Source: Reclinomonas americana ATCC 50394
Taxonomy: Eukaryota > Jakobida > Jakobea > Jakobida
Direction: 5' to 3'
Assembly (NCBI GenBank): GCA_048213135.1
Contig: PS015030.1
Location: 59,361-123,360, forward strand
Length of the DNA stretch: 64,000 nucleotides
Shown: piece by piece, positions 31,977-64,000 of the stretch
Layout: each line of letters begins with the position of its first letter
How positions within the stretch are numbered: position 1 is the stretch's first letter
Notes under the pieces: generated by a model
Database searches by the model: none
Seen by the model: the letters and a program-made list of their open reading frames with translations, nothing else
What the model was told of the DNA's origin: nothing
Made by a program: the position numbers and the translations under genes

Positions 31977-33366
31977 TCGTTTTTAATGAGCGACTTGCGC
32001 GGGCGTGTTCGTCTCCGCGTTGCCGGCCGCACGCTCCCCTTCACTTTGTCCTCTACTGCTGCTGCTGCTGCTGCTGCATTGGACTCACTCGGTGTAGGGG
32101 AAGAACCGCTTGCTCTCTTCCTCCGAGCACTCGTCTTCGTCGTCGTAGCAGCAGACGTCTCCTCGTGGCCGCGTAATACAGCTGTGCTTGCTCCCATCTT
32201 CCCCTCCAAGCCTGCTCCACTGTCTTCTGTGGCTGCTGCTGCTGCTGTTGCTNNNNNNNNNNNNNNNNNNNNNNNNNNNNNNNNNNNNNNNNNNNNNNNN
32301 NNNNNNNNNNNNNNNNNNNNNNNNNNNNNNNNNNNNNNNNNNNNNNNNNNNNNNNNNNNNNNNNNNNNNNNNNNNNNNNNNNNNNNNNNNNNNNNNNNNN
32401 NNNNNNNNNNNNNNNNNNNNNNNNNNNNNNNNNNNNNNNNNNNNNNNNNNNNNNNNNNNNNNNNNNNNNNNNNNNNNNNNNNNNNNNNNNNNNNNNNNNN
32501 NNNNNNNNNNNNNNNNNNNNNNNNNNNNNNNNNNNNNNNNNNNNNNNNNNNNNNNNNNNNNNNNNNNNNNNNAGCATTCGTCAGCAGCTGCCGCACAGCC
32601 TCGACAACCATTCGCTTCTTCTTCGCCTCACTCGACACCTCCGTCAACCCTCTCCGCAGCTCCTCGGCAAAGCCGTACAAGGCCACTGCACACGCATCCG
32701 ACATGTCGTAGCTGGCGTCGGCCAACTGCACCTCACCATCACCGTCGTGGCCCTTTGCACGTCGCACCCGCGGCCACTGCACGTCGGGCACACACCGTTC
32801 CACGTGCGCATGCACTGCCTCCCATACACCACGTTTCCCACTGCTTGTCCCTCCCACCAGCGAGGCCACACTGCGCGGATGACACCACAGAGGAGGTGCC
32901 ACTGCCTGCAGCATGCGATACACGTCGAGTGTCACCATCGAGTTGAAGCGCGTCAGCTTGATCACTGTCTGCGTCGACGTGCGTCCAAACTGGAAGTTGC
33001 AGGCGCTCTCCTCCACGGCCACGTACCACGCTGGAGGCACGAGTTGGTGCTGTTGATGAGCGGCGACTTGCGAGCACACTCCCGACAACTCGACTCTCAC
33101 GCACTCGGTGAGTGCCAGCAGTCGCGCGGTCTTGGAGTCCGCCTGATCGACCATGTCGTCTGTGGAGGATGCCGAGGGCAGACGGAGGGCACCAATGCGC
33201 AGAACGCGACCTGCACGTGTGTGGGTCATTGAATAGTTGCTGTGCGATCTTGTCTCTTGTACGCTTACTAACCAGTGTGAGAGAGAATGCAGTAGCCCGT
33301 GCATCGCGTGCTCACATCGAGGCCAAGGAAGAGCGCAGAGGGCGGCAGAGCGCGCTGCCACCACAT
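31973..33366 (-). CDS. RuvC/RNase H-fold nuclease candidate
   Basis: Exon 1 is 33273-33366 (start MWWQRALPPSALFLGLDVS), exon 2 is 33210 down to TAG 31973-31975, with the 320-base gap inside exon 2; the join is in phase. The fold signature is visible: strand 1 LFLGLDVSTRCTGYCIL with an early Asp, then GRVLRIGALRLPS, then WYVAVEES with Glu, then GRTSTQTVIKLTRFNS, and near the middle YDMSDACAVALYGF with two Asp. The D...E...D-x-x-D order matches RuvC-like Holliday-junction resolvases and related RNase H-fold nucleases. The C-terminus after the gap is Ala/Ser-rich and ends in a basic stretch (RPATRRRTRPRKSLIKND), likely nucleic-acid binding or a nuclear/organellar signal. The Trp/Arg-rich N-terminus could be an organellar presequence. 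Substrate is unknown. Confidence 0.6.
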
Positions 33367-33463
33367 TTACAAGAGATACAGNNNNNNNNNNNNNNNNNNN
33401 NCAGGACACCATCCTTCCTTTGTTGCTTCTCAGTGATACTTTACATTCTTTCAGCGTCTCAAC

Positions 33464-55151
<21,688 letters not shown>

Positions 55152-56500
55152 TTTGTGTGTGTGTGCGTTTTTTTGTGTCACTCTCACGCGCGCGCGTGTG
55201 TGTGCGTGTCTCTCTCCTCTCGTGCAACGAGTGTGCGTGAGAGACGAGGTGTGTGCGTGTGTGTTGTTTGCGCCCGCTCTCCCGACGCGCAACAAAGTGT
55301 GTTTTTACTTGTATTGGGGTCGAAGTCGGGTGCAAAAGACGAACACAAATATGGCGAGAACCGACTCGGTGCGTGTTCGAAGTGTATATGGTCTCTCTCT
55401 CTCTTCGTGCATGTGCTTTCCCTCCCCTCTTTCTCTCTCTTGTCCGCTTGGTCGTCGTGCATGCAGGCATGTCATGATCGCGTGCACGCGCTGCGATATC
55501 GCTCATGATCGCGGCGGCTAGAATATGCTGCCCTGTGCTGTGCGTGCGTGCTAGTGCATCTGCACGTGTCTATGATTGGTGGAGAGTGAGAGTGAGAGAG
55601 TGAGAGTAGGAGGCGGAGAGAGCAAGTGAGCTGCATTATTGTCTAAAAGATAAAGTTTCCTAATCTGGTGAGATCGTTCTTTTCTTCCTTTTTTGAATGC
55701 TGGCGGTGCTGCTGTGCTGATGTGTTGTGCTGTGCGCGCGGAATGAGGGAGTGAGGGAGTGGGGAGCGAGAGGGCGAGGGGAGGGGAAGAAAGAGAGCCG
55801 CTGTGAGACGAGACAAATCACTGTCAGATTCGTTCGCGGAGCACGCACACACTCTCTCGCGCAAGCGGGCGAGGCGGGCCTCATTGACGAGTTGCAACGC
55901 ACACGCACAATGAGAACAGAGCGAGGAGGAGGAGGATGAAGAGAAGAAGAGAACATCATGTGCTGTATTGATCATGACGCAAAACATATTTCTGGTGACG
56001 ATGATGAAGATAGAAGGGTCAGCGCTCTCCCATCAACTCACACTGGTGCATGCCATGTCACAGACAGGAAGCTTGTGTCGCCACGGAAAACTCCGCGAAT
56101 GAGTCGTCTCCCAGTGATTTTTAGCATGAAAACTCCGAGAGAGAGAGAGAGAGCAAGCGTATACGCATGCTGATACACGTGTAACACAACTGCTCGACGA
56201 CGAGAGCACTCACTCTCAACAACCCAAGCAACAGCGCTGTATCCAAATTCCAAGACAGCTGCACGACTATGAAGGAGCTCGAGTACTCGCTTCCAACCTA
56301 CGCAACATCGTTGCTGATCACGATACAAGCAGCACGACACTGCAGAGTGATAAAGAGAATTGCCGCTGAAAACACATATCAATGAGAAAGTCGAAACACT
56401 GCCGACACAAGCTCTGATGTGAAGACAAGCCCACACGCACTCCCCCCCCCTTGTGCAGCAAACATGCCCAACTGTTTCCAATTCGAATTCAATACAAGCC
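55152..56500. other. Upstream region of the giant receptor; no gene recognised
   Basis: Contains the presumed promoter of the receptor gene, GT- and GA-rich simple sequence (55155-55265, 55585-55620) and several open but unrecognisable frames. No TATA-like or other motif can be assigned with confidence. Confidence 0.4.
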
Positions 56501-56503
56501 GCA

Positions 56504-59500
56504 TCATGAACGACGGTGAGCGCCACTGGCATTTTCGACCACTCGCAGCATCAGTGGGCCGTCGCGCTCGCGTGCCACGTTCTTCGCCTCTCTCCAGTCC
56601 TGCATGGCGCACAGAGGCGAGATAGCATGAGATGAGTGGCGGAATAGAGCACAATGACCACAACAACTCGTCCCGATACACCGAGCAAGATCAATCACTC
56701 TCTGTTCGCATTCTGCCCCTTTCTCCTCAGAATAATGTCACCGAAAGGTTGACATTTTGCATCCACTCTATTCCTTCATCCCCCCTCTCTTTCAGTCTCC
56801 CATTCACTCCTGAGAGCACAGTCCATGCATGTAATCGAGCGACGACAAAAAGGCAGACACATTGCTGAACAGAGCAACATGAAGAGCGTCGAGATTCAGC
56901 GACCATTCACCACGCACTCTGCTCCTTCGAAACCGTCTCGTCTCCGCAACTCTGTCTCTCCCCTCTCCCCGAAGAATACGACTGAGCGACAACAAAAAGA
57001 CGCATGACAGGAAGATAATAATCGCCTAAGGCGTCTCTCTCTCTCTCTCTCTCTCTCACTCAGTCTATCATCATGATCATCCCTCCCGTTCCATCTGCCT
57101 CACACTTCTTGTCCAGCCACCGTTCTTCTTTCCTCTCCCTTCTCCCTCTCTCCCTTCCCCCCAACCCCCTCTTCCCCCACCAACTCACCTGCTCCGACAC
57201 CACATCCACCGTGTCATTGTCGCCATCAACATACTGCAGTGAGAACCGCACCGGCAACTCATGCGTGGCGCCCAGCTCCCGCAGCACGTCGACCAGTGTT
57301 GTGGCCAGGGGCACGGCGACACGCTTGGCGTGCCCGTTGGCAAAGGAGAACTTGAGGCGCACGCCGTTGCCCTCCGGCTCGACTTCTTGTGCAGCGGCGG
57401 CTCCCGTGGCCGCTGCTGCCGCAGATGAAGGAGGCTGCCAAGGACCATTCTTGGGGCGTGTAGCCGCAGCCGCAGCTACTGGCGCCGTGTTTAGTGGAAC
57501 AGGATTCGCAGGTGGTGGTTGGGACGGTGGTGGGGCAGTGGAGAGCACCACGGTGACTGGAGCTTGCGGCTTGGGCGGTGGTGGGCCGAGACCGGGAATG
57601 GCGGGGACGGTGGGTGATGGGGCAGTAGAAGGGCGATTGGCAGTGGGAGGTTGGACGGGCGGTGGCGCGGTGCCTGTGAGAGAGGGGGGAGAGGGGGAGA
57701 GAGAGAGAGGAGGGAGGGAGGGGAGCTGTTGGAATCGAGAACGAGAGAAGAGTGACAAGTGCTTAGAGCTGAGTCTTAGTGTGCAAGCATGAGTGTGTGC
57801 GTGTCTCTCCCTCGGTGTGTGGGTGTGTATGAGAGAGAGAGAGAGAGGAAGACAGAGATGGAGGGTGGAAACTGAGCAGGTGAGAGGCAACATGCAGAGA
57901 GGAAGTCTGCTCGTGATAGACATAGGCAGGATTACACACACAACAAGTGAATCAATGACACGGATGTAAAACAAGGCTCAACCTGTAATGCCTTTGCGGC
58001 GACGAAATTCGACAATGGCCTCTTCCGGTCTCATGTCCGCAGGGCGATCGGTGAGGCCGAGGGCGCGAGCGGTGCTTACAAAGCCGTTGCCTGTTTTGTG
58101 TAAATGGGGAAATGTCAGAGTTGATACCGAGCACGAAGACAAGACAGGAATAATTACGCACTGTGGATGCTAATCGAAGTTAGCGGCAGACGGCTCTCTG
58201 CGAGAATGCGAATGCCTTCCTCGCCCAATCGATTGCCTGTGATGCGAAATAAGTCGGCAAAAAATGAAACACGAGTGTGCGGGCGGGGGGGGGGGGGGGG
58301 GGGGGGGGGGTGGCACACATGCAATGTCGAGGTTTTCGATGCAGGTGGCGCGGCCGTTTGCAATGGCTCGCGCGCCCTTGGGTGTAATGTCGTTGTCTGC
58401 ATTGATAATCAGCGATCCAGAGTGCGTTGTTCAGGCTGCATACGGAGACTCACGAGAGGTGCTTATCCAGCGCAGATTGACCATGCCATTGACAATACTC
58501 TCCATGCCCGCATCGCCAATGCCGGCATCTGCGAGAGGCCATGAGCGGTACAGTGCACAACCAACAACTATGGAGAGAGGGTCGGCCATCGCAACTGAAA
58601 ATGGAGAGCGTGTGCACATGGACCAGCCTGGAGAGTGCTATGGCGCCCTCGGCGCCAAGATAGGTGCCTGGTAGGAGATAGGAGTAGGTGAGGAGTAGAG
58701 GAAGGACAGGCGTGAAGGTGATGAAAGACAGGAGGGAAGTGAACGCCAAGCGAGAGAGAGAGAGAGGAGGGAGGGAGAGAGGAGGGAGGGAGGGAGAGAG
58801 ATTGAGCAAAAATGAATGTGAGATCGGCAAATCTAGTTCTACCACACAAGCTGGGCAAGAAGCGATCGGATGATGCCACGCACCTGCCACCTGCAGATTG
58901 GTCAGATTGGGAAATGTCTGCGCCACCAACACGGCTCCGGCGGGACCCAGCTTTCCACTGGTGGCGTCGAACCTGTCCACCTCGCCGCCCCACTGGTGCT
59001 TCTCCACAACGTAGCACACTCTTCGCAGATCGTCCACCTCCAGCGTTCGCCGTCCGAGCGCGCTCCAGGAGACGCAAATCTGTGGTGGCCGGAGGGGAGG
59101 GGATGAGGAGGGCGAAGGGGGGAGAGCAAACACAACGGATCAAGAAGACGGAAAGAATGTGAAAAGAAGACAGCGGCGCTGGAAAGAAGGCGAGAAGAAG
59201 AGAGGAACGAGGAAGAGACAAGAGATGCAACATGAACGACAGCAACAGCAGCAACAACGGAGTCACAAAACACGGACATCAAAACCTCGTGCACGCCAGT
59301 GACATCAAGAAACTTGTCGTCGAAGAAGAAGAAGAAGAAGAGGAAGAGGAAGGAGGAGAGAACAACAACAAGAAGAAGAAGAAGAAGAAGAAAGAAGAAG
59401 AAGAAGAAGAAGAAGAAGGAGGAGGAGAAGAAGAACAACAACAACAACAACAAGAAGAAGAAGAAGAAGAAGAACAACAACAATGACAACAAAACACGGA

Positions 59501-60481
59501 CACGAACCCTCATGCATGCATGCCGGGTGGACATCAACAAACAGATCTCCACTCTCTCTCCCTCTCCCTTCCTCCCATCGCTCACTCATCGTCTTCCCCC
59601 TCTTAAAGCACAAAAGAGCACCAGCGAAAGGCGAAGACGAAGAAGAAGAAGAAGAACAGANNNNNNNNNNNNNNNNNNNNNNNNNNNNNNNNNNNNNNNN
59701 NNNNNNNNNNNNNNNNNNNNNNNNNNNNNNNNNNNNNNNNNNNNNNNNNNNNNNNNNNNNNNNNNNNNNNNNNNNNNNNNNNNNNNNNNNNNNNNNNNNN
59801 NNNNNNNNNNNNNNNNNNNNNNNNNNNNNNNNNNNNNNNNNNNNNNNNNNNNNNNNNNNNNNNNNNNNNNNNNNNNNNNNNNNNNNNNNNNNNNNNNNNN
59901 NNNNNNNNNNNNNNNNNNNNNNNNNNNNNNNNNNNNNNNNNNNNNNNNNNNNNNNNNNNNNNNNNNNNNNNNNNNNNNNNNNNNNNNNNNNNNNNNNNNN
60001 NNNNNNNNNNNNNNNNNNNNNNNNNNNNNNNNNNNNNNNNNNNNNNNNNNNNNNNNNNNNNNNNNNNNNNNNNNNNNNNNNNNNNNNNNNNNNNNNNNNN
60101 NNNNNNNNNNNNNNNNNNNNNNNNNNNNNNNNNNNNNNNNNNNNNNNNNNNNNNNNNNNNNNNNNNNNNNNNNNNNNNNNNNNNNNNNNNNNNNNNNNNN
60201 NNNNNNNNNNNNNNNNNNNNNNNNNNNNNNNNNNNNNNNNNNNNATCAAAGACAATGGAACACAAACACCGCTGCGAACCCTCATGCATGCATCAACAAA
60301 CAGATCTCTCTCCCCATCGCTCACTCGCCGTCTTCTCCTTCTTCAAGCACGCCTCGGTCGCAATGGCCTCACACTGCTCCCGCACACTCGCACTCGTATC
60401 GACGAGCACTGCAGGCGAGCGAGAAACAGGATTGTTGCCCTTCTTGGTGGAAGAAGAAGAAGAAGAAGAAGAGTTGCCCAT
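56504..60481 (-). CDS. LRR - proline-rich - PB1 scaffold protein
   Basis: Exons joined in phase: 58884-59079, 58624-58667, 58454-58528, 58319-58396, 58162-58236, 57983-58090, 57189-57673 and 56504-56600 (TGA 56504). A candidate first exon starts at ATG 60481 (MGNSSSSSSSSTKKGNN), giving an N-terminal MG compatible with myristoylation; its splice to 59079 is unresolved across the gap. The LRR part is of the ribonuclease-inhibitor type (FPNLTNLQVAG, YLGAEGAIALSRL, AGIGDAGMESIVNGMVNL, NRLGEEGIRILAE). A Pro/Ala-rich linker follows. The C-terminus is a PB1 domain: VRLKFSFANGHAKRVAVPL, FSLQYVDGDNDTVDVVSEQ and, on the last exon, DWREAKNVARERDGPLMLRV. The acidic D-x-D-x-D loop is of OPCA type and an N-terminal basic cluster (HAKR) is also present. 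PB1 domains pair head-to-tail in signalling or autophagy complexes, so a scaffold role is inferred. Confidence 0.75.
58285..58310. repeat. Homopolymer of 26 G
   Basis: An uninterrupted run of G on the plus strand (C on the coding strand) in the intron between LRR exons 58162-58236 and 58319-58396, eight bases from the donor of the upstream exon. It has G-quadruplex potential on one strand. Confidence 0.9.
59325..59660. repeat. (GAA)n/(AAC)n trinucleotide array running into a gap
   Basis: GAA and AAC triplets fill 59325-59485. After a unique 150-bp segment, GAAGAAGAA resumes at 59637 and enters the 584-base gap. Located in the first intron of the LRR-PB1 gene. Confidence 0.85.
59495..59616. 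repeat. Copy of the first-exon region (partner at 60268-60356)
   Basis: Both segments begin CGAACCCTCATGCATGCAT, contain CAACAAACAGATCTC, CCATCGCTCACTC and CGTCTTC, and end with AAGCAC. The copies flank the 584-base gap, so this is a local tandem duplication or a haplotype artefact of assembly. Confidence 0.8.
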
Positions 60482-60631
60482 TTTTCGTCACAGCAAGAGT
60501 ATCGCGAAAGGAGGCACTGCTCCGGTCGGCGTAGACGATGAACTGTTAGAATGAATGAAGAGACTGGGCGCAGCGTCGTGAGTGAAAATTTGCCAGTCAA
60601 GCTCTTATCTTTTTCTTTCTTGATCATCATC
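60482..60631. promoter_or_regulatory. Shared (bidirectional) upstream region, 150 bp
   Basis: It separates the candidate start of the LRR-PB1 gene (60481, minus) from the start of the 60-aa protein gene (60632, plus). Divergent starts this close imply a shared promoter. No specific element is assigned. Confidence 0.45.
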
Positions 60632-61160
60632 ATGGGCGACAGTCTCCTGTTGCGTGAGACTCCACATACACTCACTCACTCGCTCACTCACATGCTTGTT
60701 TTGATGACACGCATGTCACTGATAAACTTGGACACATTATCACACTTACTCTCTCACTCACCTCACACTCTCACTCACTCCCTCCCTCCCTCGCTCACTC
60801 ACTCACTCACTCACTCCCTCCCTCCCTCCCTCCCTCACTCACTCACTCACTCAGTCACTCACTCACTCACTCATTCACTCACTCACTCACTCACTCTCTC
60901 ACTCTCTCACTCACTCACTCACTCACTCACTCACTCACTCACTCACTCGCACTCTCCCATCCACCACTCACTCGCTCACTCACACACACACTCACTTTCA
61001 CTCACTCACTCTTCTGCTGTGAGATCACACTTTCTATTTCAGAGTCGCGCACTCACTCACTCTTCTCTCTTTCTTTCTTTGTTTGTTATGTGTGTGCAGG
61101 CAGCCGAGCATCAACATTGACAACATCACCCCGGTCAACGTGGTCGGTGACGGTGAGTGC

Positions 61161-61212
<52 letters not shown>

Positions 61213-61518
61213 ANNNNNNNNNNNNNNNNNNNNNNNNNNNNNNNNNNNNNNNNNNNNNNNNNNNNNNNNNNNNNNNNNNNNNNNNNNNNNNNNNNNNNNN
61301 NNNNNNNNNNNNNNNNNNNNNNNNNNNNNNNNNNNNNNNNNNNNNNNNNNNNNNNNNNNNNNNNNNNNNNNNNNNNNNNNNNNNNNNNNNNNNNNNNNNN
61401 NNNNNNNNNNNNNNNNNNNNNNNNNNNNNNNNNNNNNNNNNNNNNNNNNNNNNNNNNNNNNNNNNNNNNNNNNNNNNNNNNNNNNNNNNNNNNNNNNNNN
61501 NNNNNNNNNNNNNNNNNN

Positions 61519-61566
<48 letters not shown>

Positions 61567-62063
61567 AGAACAGTCAGAACAACGTGTTCTTTCTCTTCTT
61601 CATTCGCCACTCGCCTTGCTTCGTTCCTCATCATCATGCACAAGTGAAGCGTTCCTTTTCTTCCTTTGAGAGCTCCGGTCGTTCGTCATACTCTCTCTTG
61701 TCATGCTTGTTGCTCTCACTTGCTTCCATCGATGTCTCTTGTTCATTCTGAGCTAGTTTGCAGTTGTATCCTCGTGCGCCTTCATCCTTCCCTTTCTCTC
61801 TCTTTCTCATTCTCCCACTCTTGTCCACCTTCCCTCCACACACGACTCACCTTCCTTCCGCTCTGCCTCTTGCACAGCTCTCGACGACGTTCTCGAGGTG
61901 GTCACGGTGAGCACACTCTCATTCCCTCCTCCCTGCTCGCACCGCGCACTCACAACTCACCCACCACCTCCTCTCGCAGGGCGCCCGCGTCGATGCCTAC
62001 CTGAACACCAACCAGAAGCACGCCGCGCTCGGTGTCAACTGGTACCAGAACCACGGAATTTGA
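60632..62063 (+). CDS. Small conserved-looking protein (60 aa, four exons)
   Basis: Exons 60632-60648, 61100-61152, 61878-61906 and 61980-62063 (TGA) total 183 nt with matching phases at all three junctions. The protein starts MGDSLL, then QPSINIDNITPVNVVGD, ALDDVLEVVT and GARVDAYLNTNQKHAALGVN with a C-terminal WYQNHGI. No signal peptide, membrane segment or known domain is seen. I do not recognise it. Perfect phase agreement over four exons and a GTTGCG first donor (60649), the same unusual donor seen in other genes here, support reality. Intron 1 holds the (CACT)n array and intron 2 a (GA)n array with a 305-base gap. Confidence 0.6.
60665..61010. repeat. (CACT)n microsatellite
   Basis: Tandem CACT/CTCA units with CCCT interruptions over about 330 bp, in intron 1 of the 60-aa protein gene. 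Confidence 0.9.
61165..61566. repeat. (GA)n array with gap
   Basis: (GA)n at 61165-61207 and 61519-61565 flanking a 305-base gap, in intron 2 of the 60-aa protein gene. Confidence 0.9.
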
Positions 62064-62282
62064 AGCACTCTCTGTGTTTGTTTGCCTCCACACCTCTTCC
62101 TCCCCCTCTCGCCCCCCTCCATGAGTGCACTTGTCAAGTGAAAAAACTCCACGGGAGCGCCGTTTTCATTGCTGACTTGCAGTCCACATTCGGCTCCTCC
62201 TCCTTCTCAGTCAGACGTCACGTCGATCCGTTCTCGACCATCTCTCGTCTCGTCTCTTGGCGGCGCCCACTTGCCATGTTAC

Positions 62283-62474
62283 TCACACCGCGTCGCTCTT
62301 ATCCACCGCACTCCTCTGCGACGGCGACGACAAGTGCGTGGACNNNNNNNNNNNNNNNNNNNNNNNNNNNNNNNNNNNNNNNNNNNNNNNNNNNNNNNNN
62401 NNNNNNNNNNNNNNNNNNNNNNNNNNNNNNNNNNNNNNNNNNNNNTCTTCTCTTGTCTCTCAATGTCAAGATCT

Positions 62475-62510
<36 letters not shown>

Positions 62511-62810
62511 CTACCTTTACTCTTTCTTTCTCTTTGTGTCACTCTCTGGATCTGGTCTCTCTCAGGAAAGCAAGCCTCTCTTCGTCTCCCTCTTCTCCCC
62601 CTCTGTCTCCCATCCTCCCTCTCCCTCTCCCTCTCCCTCACCCTCTCCCTCACCCTCCCCCCCCTCTCCCTTCCCTCCCCCTCCACTCACCCTCGGCGAG
62701 CACACCATCGCCAATGACGGCGCCGGCACCACTCCCACCGCCACCAGCGTGCACACAATCGCCACCAGCGCGCCAAACGACACATAAAACCCGCTCTGCA
62801 CACACACCAT
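62283..62810 (-). CDS. Small membrane protein fragment
   Basis: Exon 62691-62810 encodes GFYVSFGALVAIVCTLVAVG (a transmembrane helix) and SLAMVCSPR before a GTGAGT donor. A short downstream exon 62283-62315 (RSAVDKSDAV, stop TGA) joins in phase, giving 50 residues if no exon is lost in the gap at 62344-62445. The ATG at 62810 may not be the true start because GTGTGTGCAG just after it looks like an acceptor. The N-terminal helix loosely resembles V-ATPase subunit e, whose second helix would have to lie in the gap; this is speculative. Confidence 0.4.
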
Positions 62811-62934
62811 TTGCCACAGAACAAGCGACGGAGGTGGAGTCCGCCGAGGTGCACTGGAGGCACCAGTAGGCAGTGGAGGGATGCGAGAGAGCAGCGCGTC
62901 GAGCATCCAACTTTTTTGAGAACAGTAGTACACT

Positions 62935-63880
62935 GTAAATCGGAAACTGCAACTGCAAACCCGCCAGGCTCAGCGACCCCAACGAGTGTACAATGAACCT
63001 GGAGCTGGAGCGCTTGAGAGACTACGAAGAGAATTCGAAAGAACCTGGCGAAAGCTTGTGTTCGAATTCGCGATCGATATCGATATCGAAGAGCGAGCTC
63101 GACACTTTCCGAGGCTCCGAGACAACCCCAAACTGTAGCAAACCAAAGAGCAATGCAGCTGCTTGAAGGTCGACGTTATCACTGAGTGGGTACTGAAGAC
63201 TGAGATCTCAGAAGCTGGTACGAGAGAATTCGCTGCGACCGCGAACGCAAACAAAGTTGCAACAGCAGTTCCTACTGAGAACCACATGCGCGACCCGTGA
63301 CGTACACGACAAGGAATTTAGAAGCCACAGGCTCCTGAGTTCAGCGGTACTCGAGCTCCGCAAGGGATCAAAAAATCGTTTGACAAAGCTGCAAAAGTTT
63401 GAATCACCGTCGTCCACAAATCGATCACGATATCCCTTGCCGACAATGATCTTGGCACACCAACAAAATATAGACACATAATTACTTCTCCAACAGTCAT
63501 CTTCCCTTTCAGGAGACAAAACCAATCAAACGCGTGTTGGCCTCGAAGGCGCATGCGCAAATGGTGCCAGCGGCCTACGTAGACGCTGAACTCGATAAAG
63601 CTGGTTGCTGCAGCAGCGATGCGATGGTTCTAGTTGCCCTGCTGCAGGCCACCTCTGGCTGGCTGGACAGAACAAATCCGTGAAGGCAAGGGACAACTGC
63701 AAGTCGCAGCTCGCGGCTCCGTGTGCTCTCCGTTCGGGTCGTACGGCGGTCCGGATACTTGTAGGCGAAGATCTCCGAGAATTCCTTATAGCAATGGCCA
63801 ACTCAAGACAAGCCCTTCGACTTGTCCTTCACGCGTCCCACTTCAAATTCGTTTCATTCTCTTATCACACCGACAACAAA
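62935..63880. other. Gene-free region with palindromes and a dispersed repeat copy
   Basis: GAATTC/GATATC/CGATCG palindromes cluster at 63032-63100. 63483-63525 matches 2051-2095. Words such as GGAAACTGCAACTGCAA (62941) and ACTGCAAGTCGCAG (63688) echo the tandem repeat at 2187-2516. No coding signal. Confidence 0.5.
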
Positions 63881-63890
63881 GAGGACGCAA

Positions 63891-64000
63891 ATGGTCAAGG
63901 GCGCCGACAAGGACAAGAAGCAAGAGACTGGCGCTTCCTCGGCCGCCGCCGACAAGAGCGCAGGCGGAGATGGCGCGCAAGATGCCGCCCCCGACGCCGA
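63891..64000 (+). CDS. N-terminus of an unidentified protein, cut by window end
   Basis: ATG 63891 opens a frame to the window edge reading MVKGADKDKKQETGASSAAA then an Asp/Ala/Gly-rich acidic stretch. The Lys/Asp-rich, low-complexity start is typical of a disordered N-terminal extension. The family cannot be determined from 36 residues. Confidence 0.5.
   Translation, partial: MVKGADKDKKQETGASSAAADKSAGGDGAQDAAPDA

Overview
The window is nuclear DNA from a eukaryote, most likely a free-living protist. Genes are split by many short GT-AG introns (mostly 50-75 nt, some inflated to 0.5-2 kb by microsatellites). Intergenic DNA is dense with (GA)n/(CT)n, (CA)n, (GAA)n and degenerate minisatellites. 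A glutathione peroxidase with an in-frame TGA at the selenocysteine position implies a Sec-decoding lineage, so not a land plant and probably not a typical fungus. Families such as animal-type heme peroxidase, a PKHD1L1-like receptor and spherulin-4-like domains fit a holozoan, stramenopile, apusozoan or similar protist. I cannot name the species. Scaffold gaps (N runs) lie at 3296-3970, 7717-7742, 8680-9356, 10265-10373, 11543-11830, 13452-14000, 16174-16193, 19110-19129, 19507-20029, 23284-23599, 25162-25181, 27778-28337, 32253-32572, 33382-33401, 49544-49563, 51178-51387, 59661-60244, 61214-61518 and 62344-62445. Several genes are interrupted by them.

Layout. 0-16 kb: a secreted PQQ-type sugar dehydrogenase (-), a small zinc-binding ORF (+), minisatellites, a METTL21-like methyltransferase (+), a coiled-coil/CxxC protein (+), a CBM6-like fragment (-), a Peptidase_S74-type C-terminus (+) and a selenocysteine glutathione peroxidase (-). 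16-27 kb: an SNM1/PSO2-family nuclease (+), a disordered protein (+), ribosomal protein P2 (-), eIF2B-delta broken by a gap (+), a secreted Cys-rich protein (-) and an unrecognised conserved-looking protein (-). 27-33 kb: a secreted heme peroxidase with over 20 exons (+), a CHCHD5-like tandem CX9C protein (+), and a RuvC/RNase H-fold nuclease candidate (-) whose stop codon overlaps that of the CX9C gene.

33.5-55.2 kb is one giant minus-strand gene. It has a signal peptide, at least 11 IPT/TIG domains, a PA14 domain, three spherulin-4-like segments, six cadherin-like repeats, a discoidin-like segment, two G8/PbH1 modules, Ser-Gly linkers, one transmembrane helix and a cytoplasmic tail with repeated Ser-Pro motifs. 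It is a PKHD1L1/fibrocystin-L-type cell-surface receptor with an unusual architecture. 56-64 kb: an LRR-proline-rich-PB1 scaffold protein with an MG N-terminus (-), divergently arranged with a four-exon 60-aa protein (+), a small membrane-protein fragment (-), a dispersed-repeat region and the start of another gene (+).

The most striking cross-gene pattern is the 5' splice site. Besides GTGAGT and GTGCGT, at least 13 phase-checked introns in eight unrelated genes begin with the hexamer GTTGCG, and more begin with GTTGAG or GTTACG. Any annotation of this genome with standard splice models will probably mis-splice these genes.
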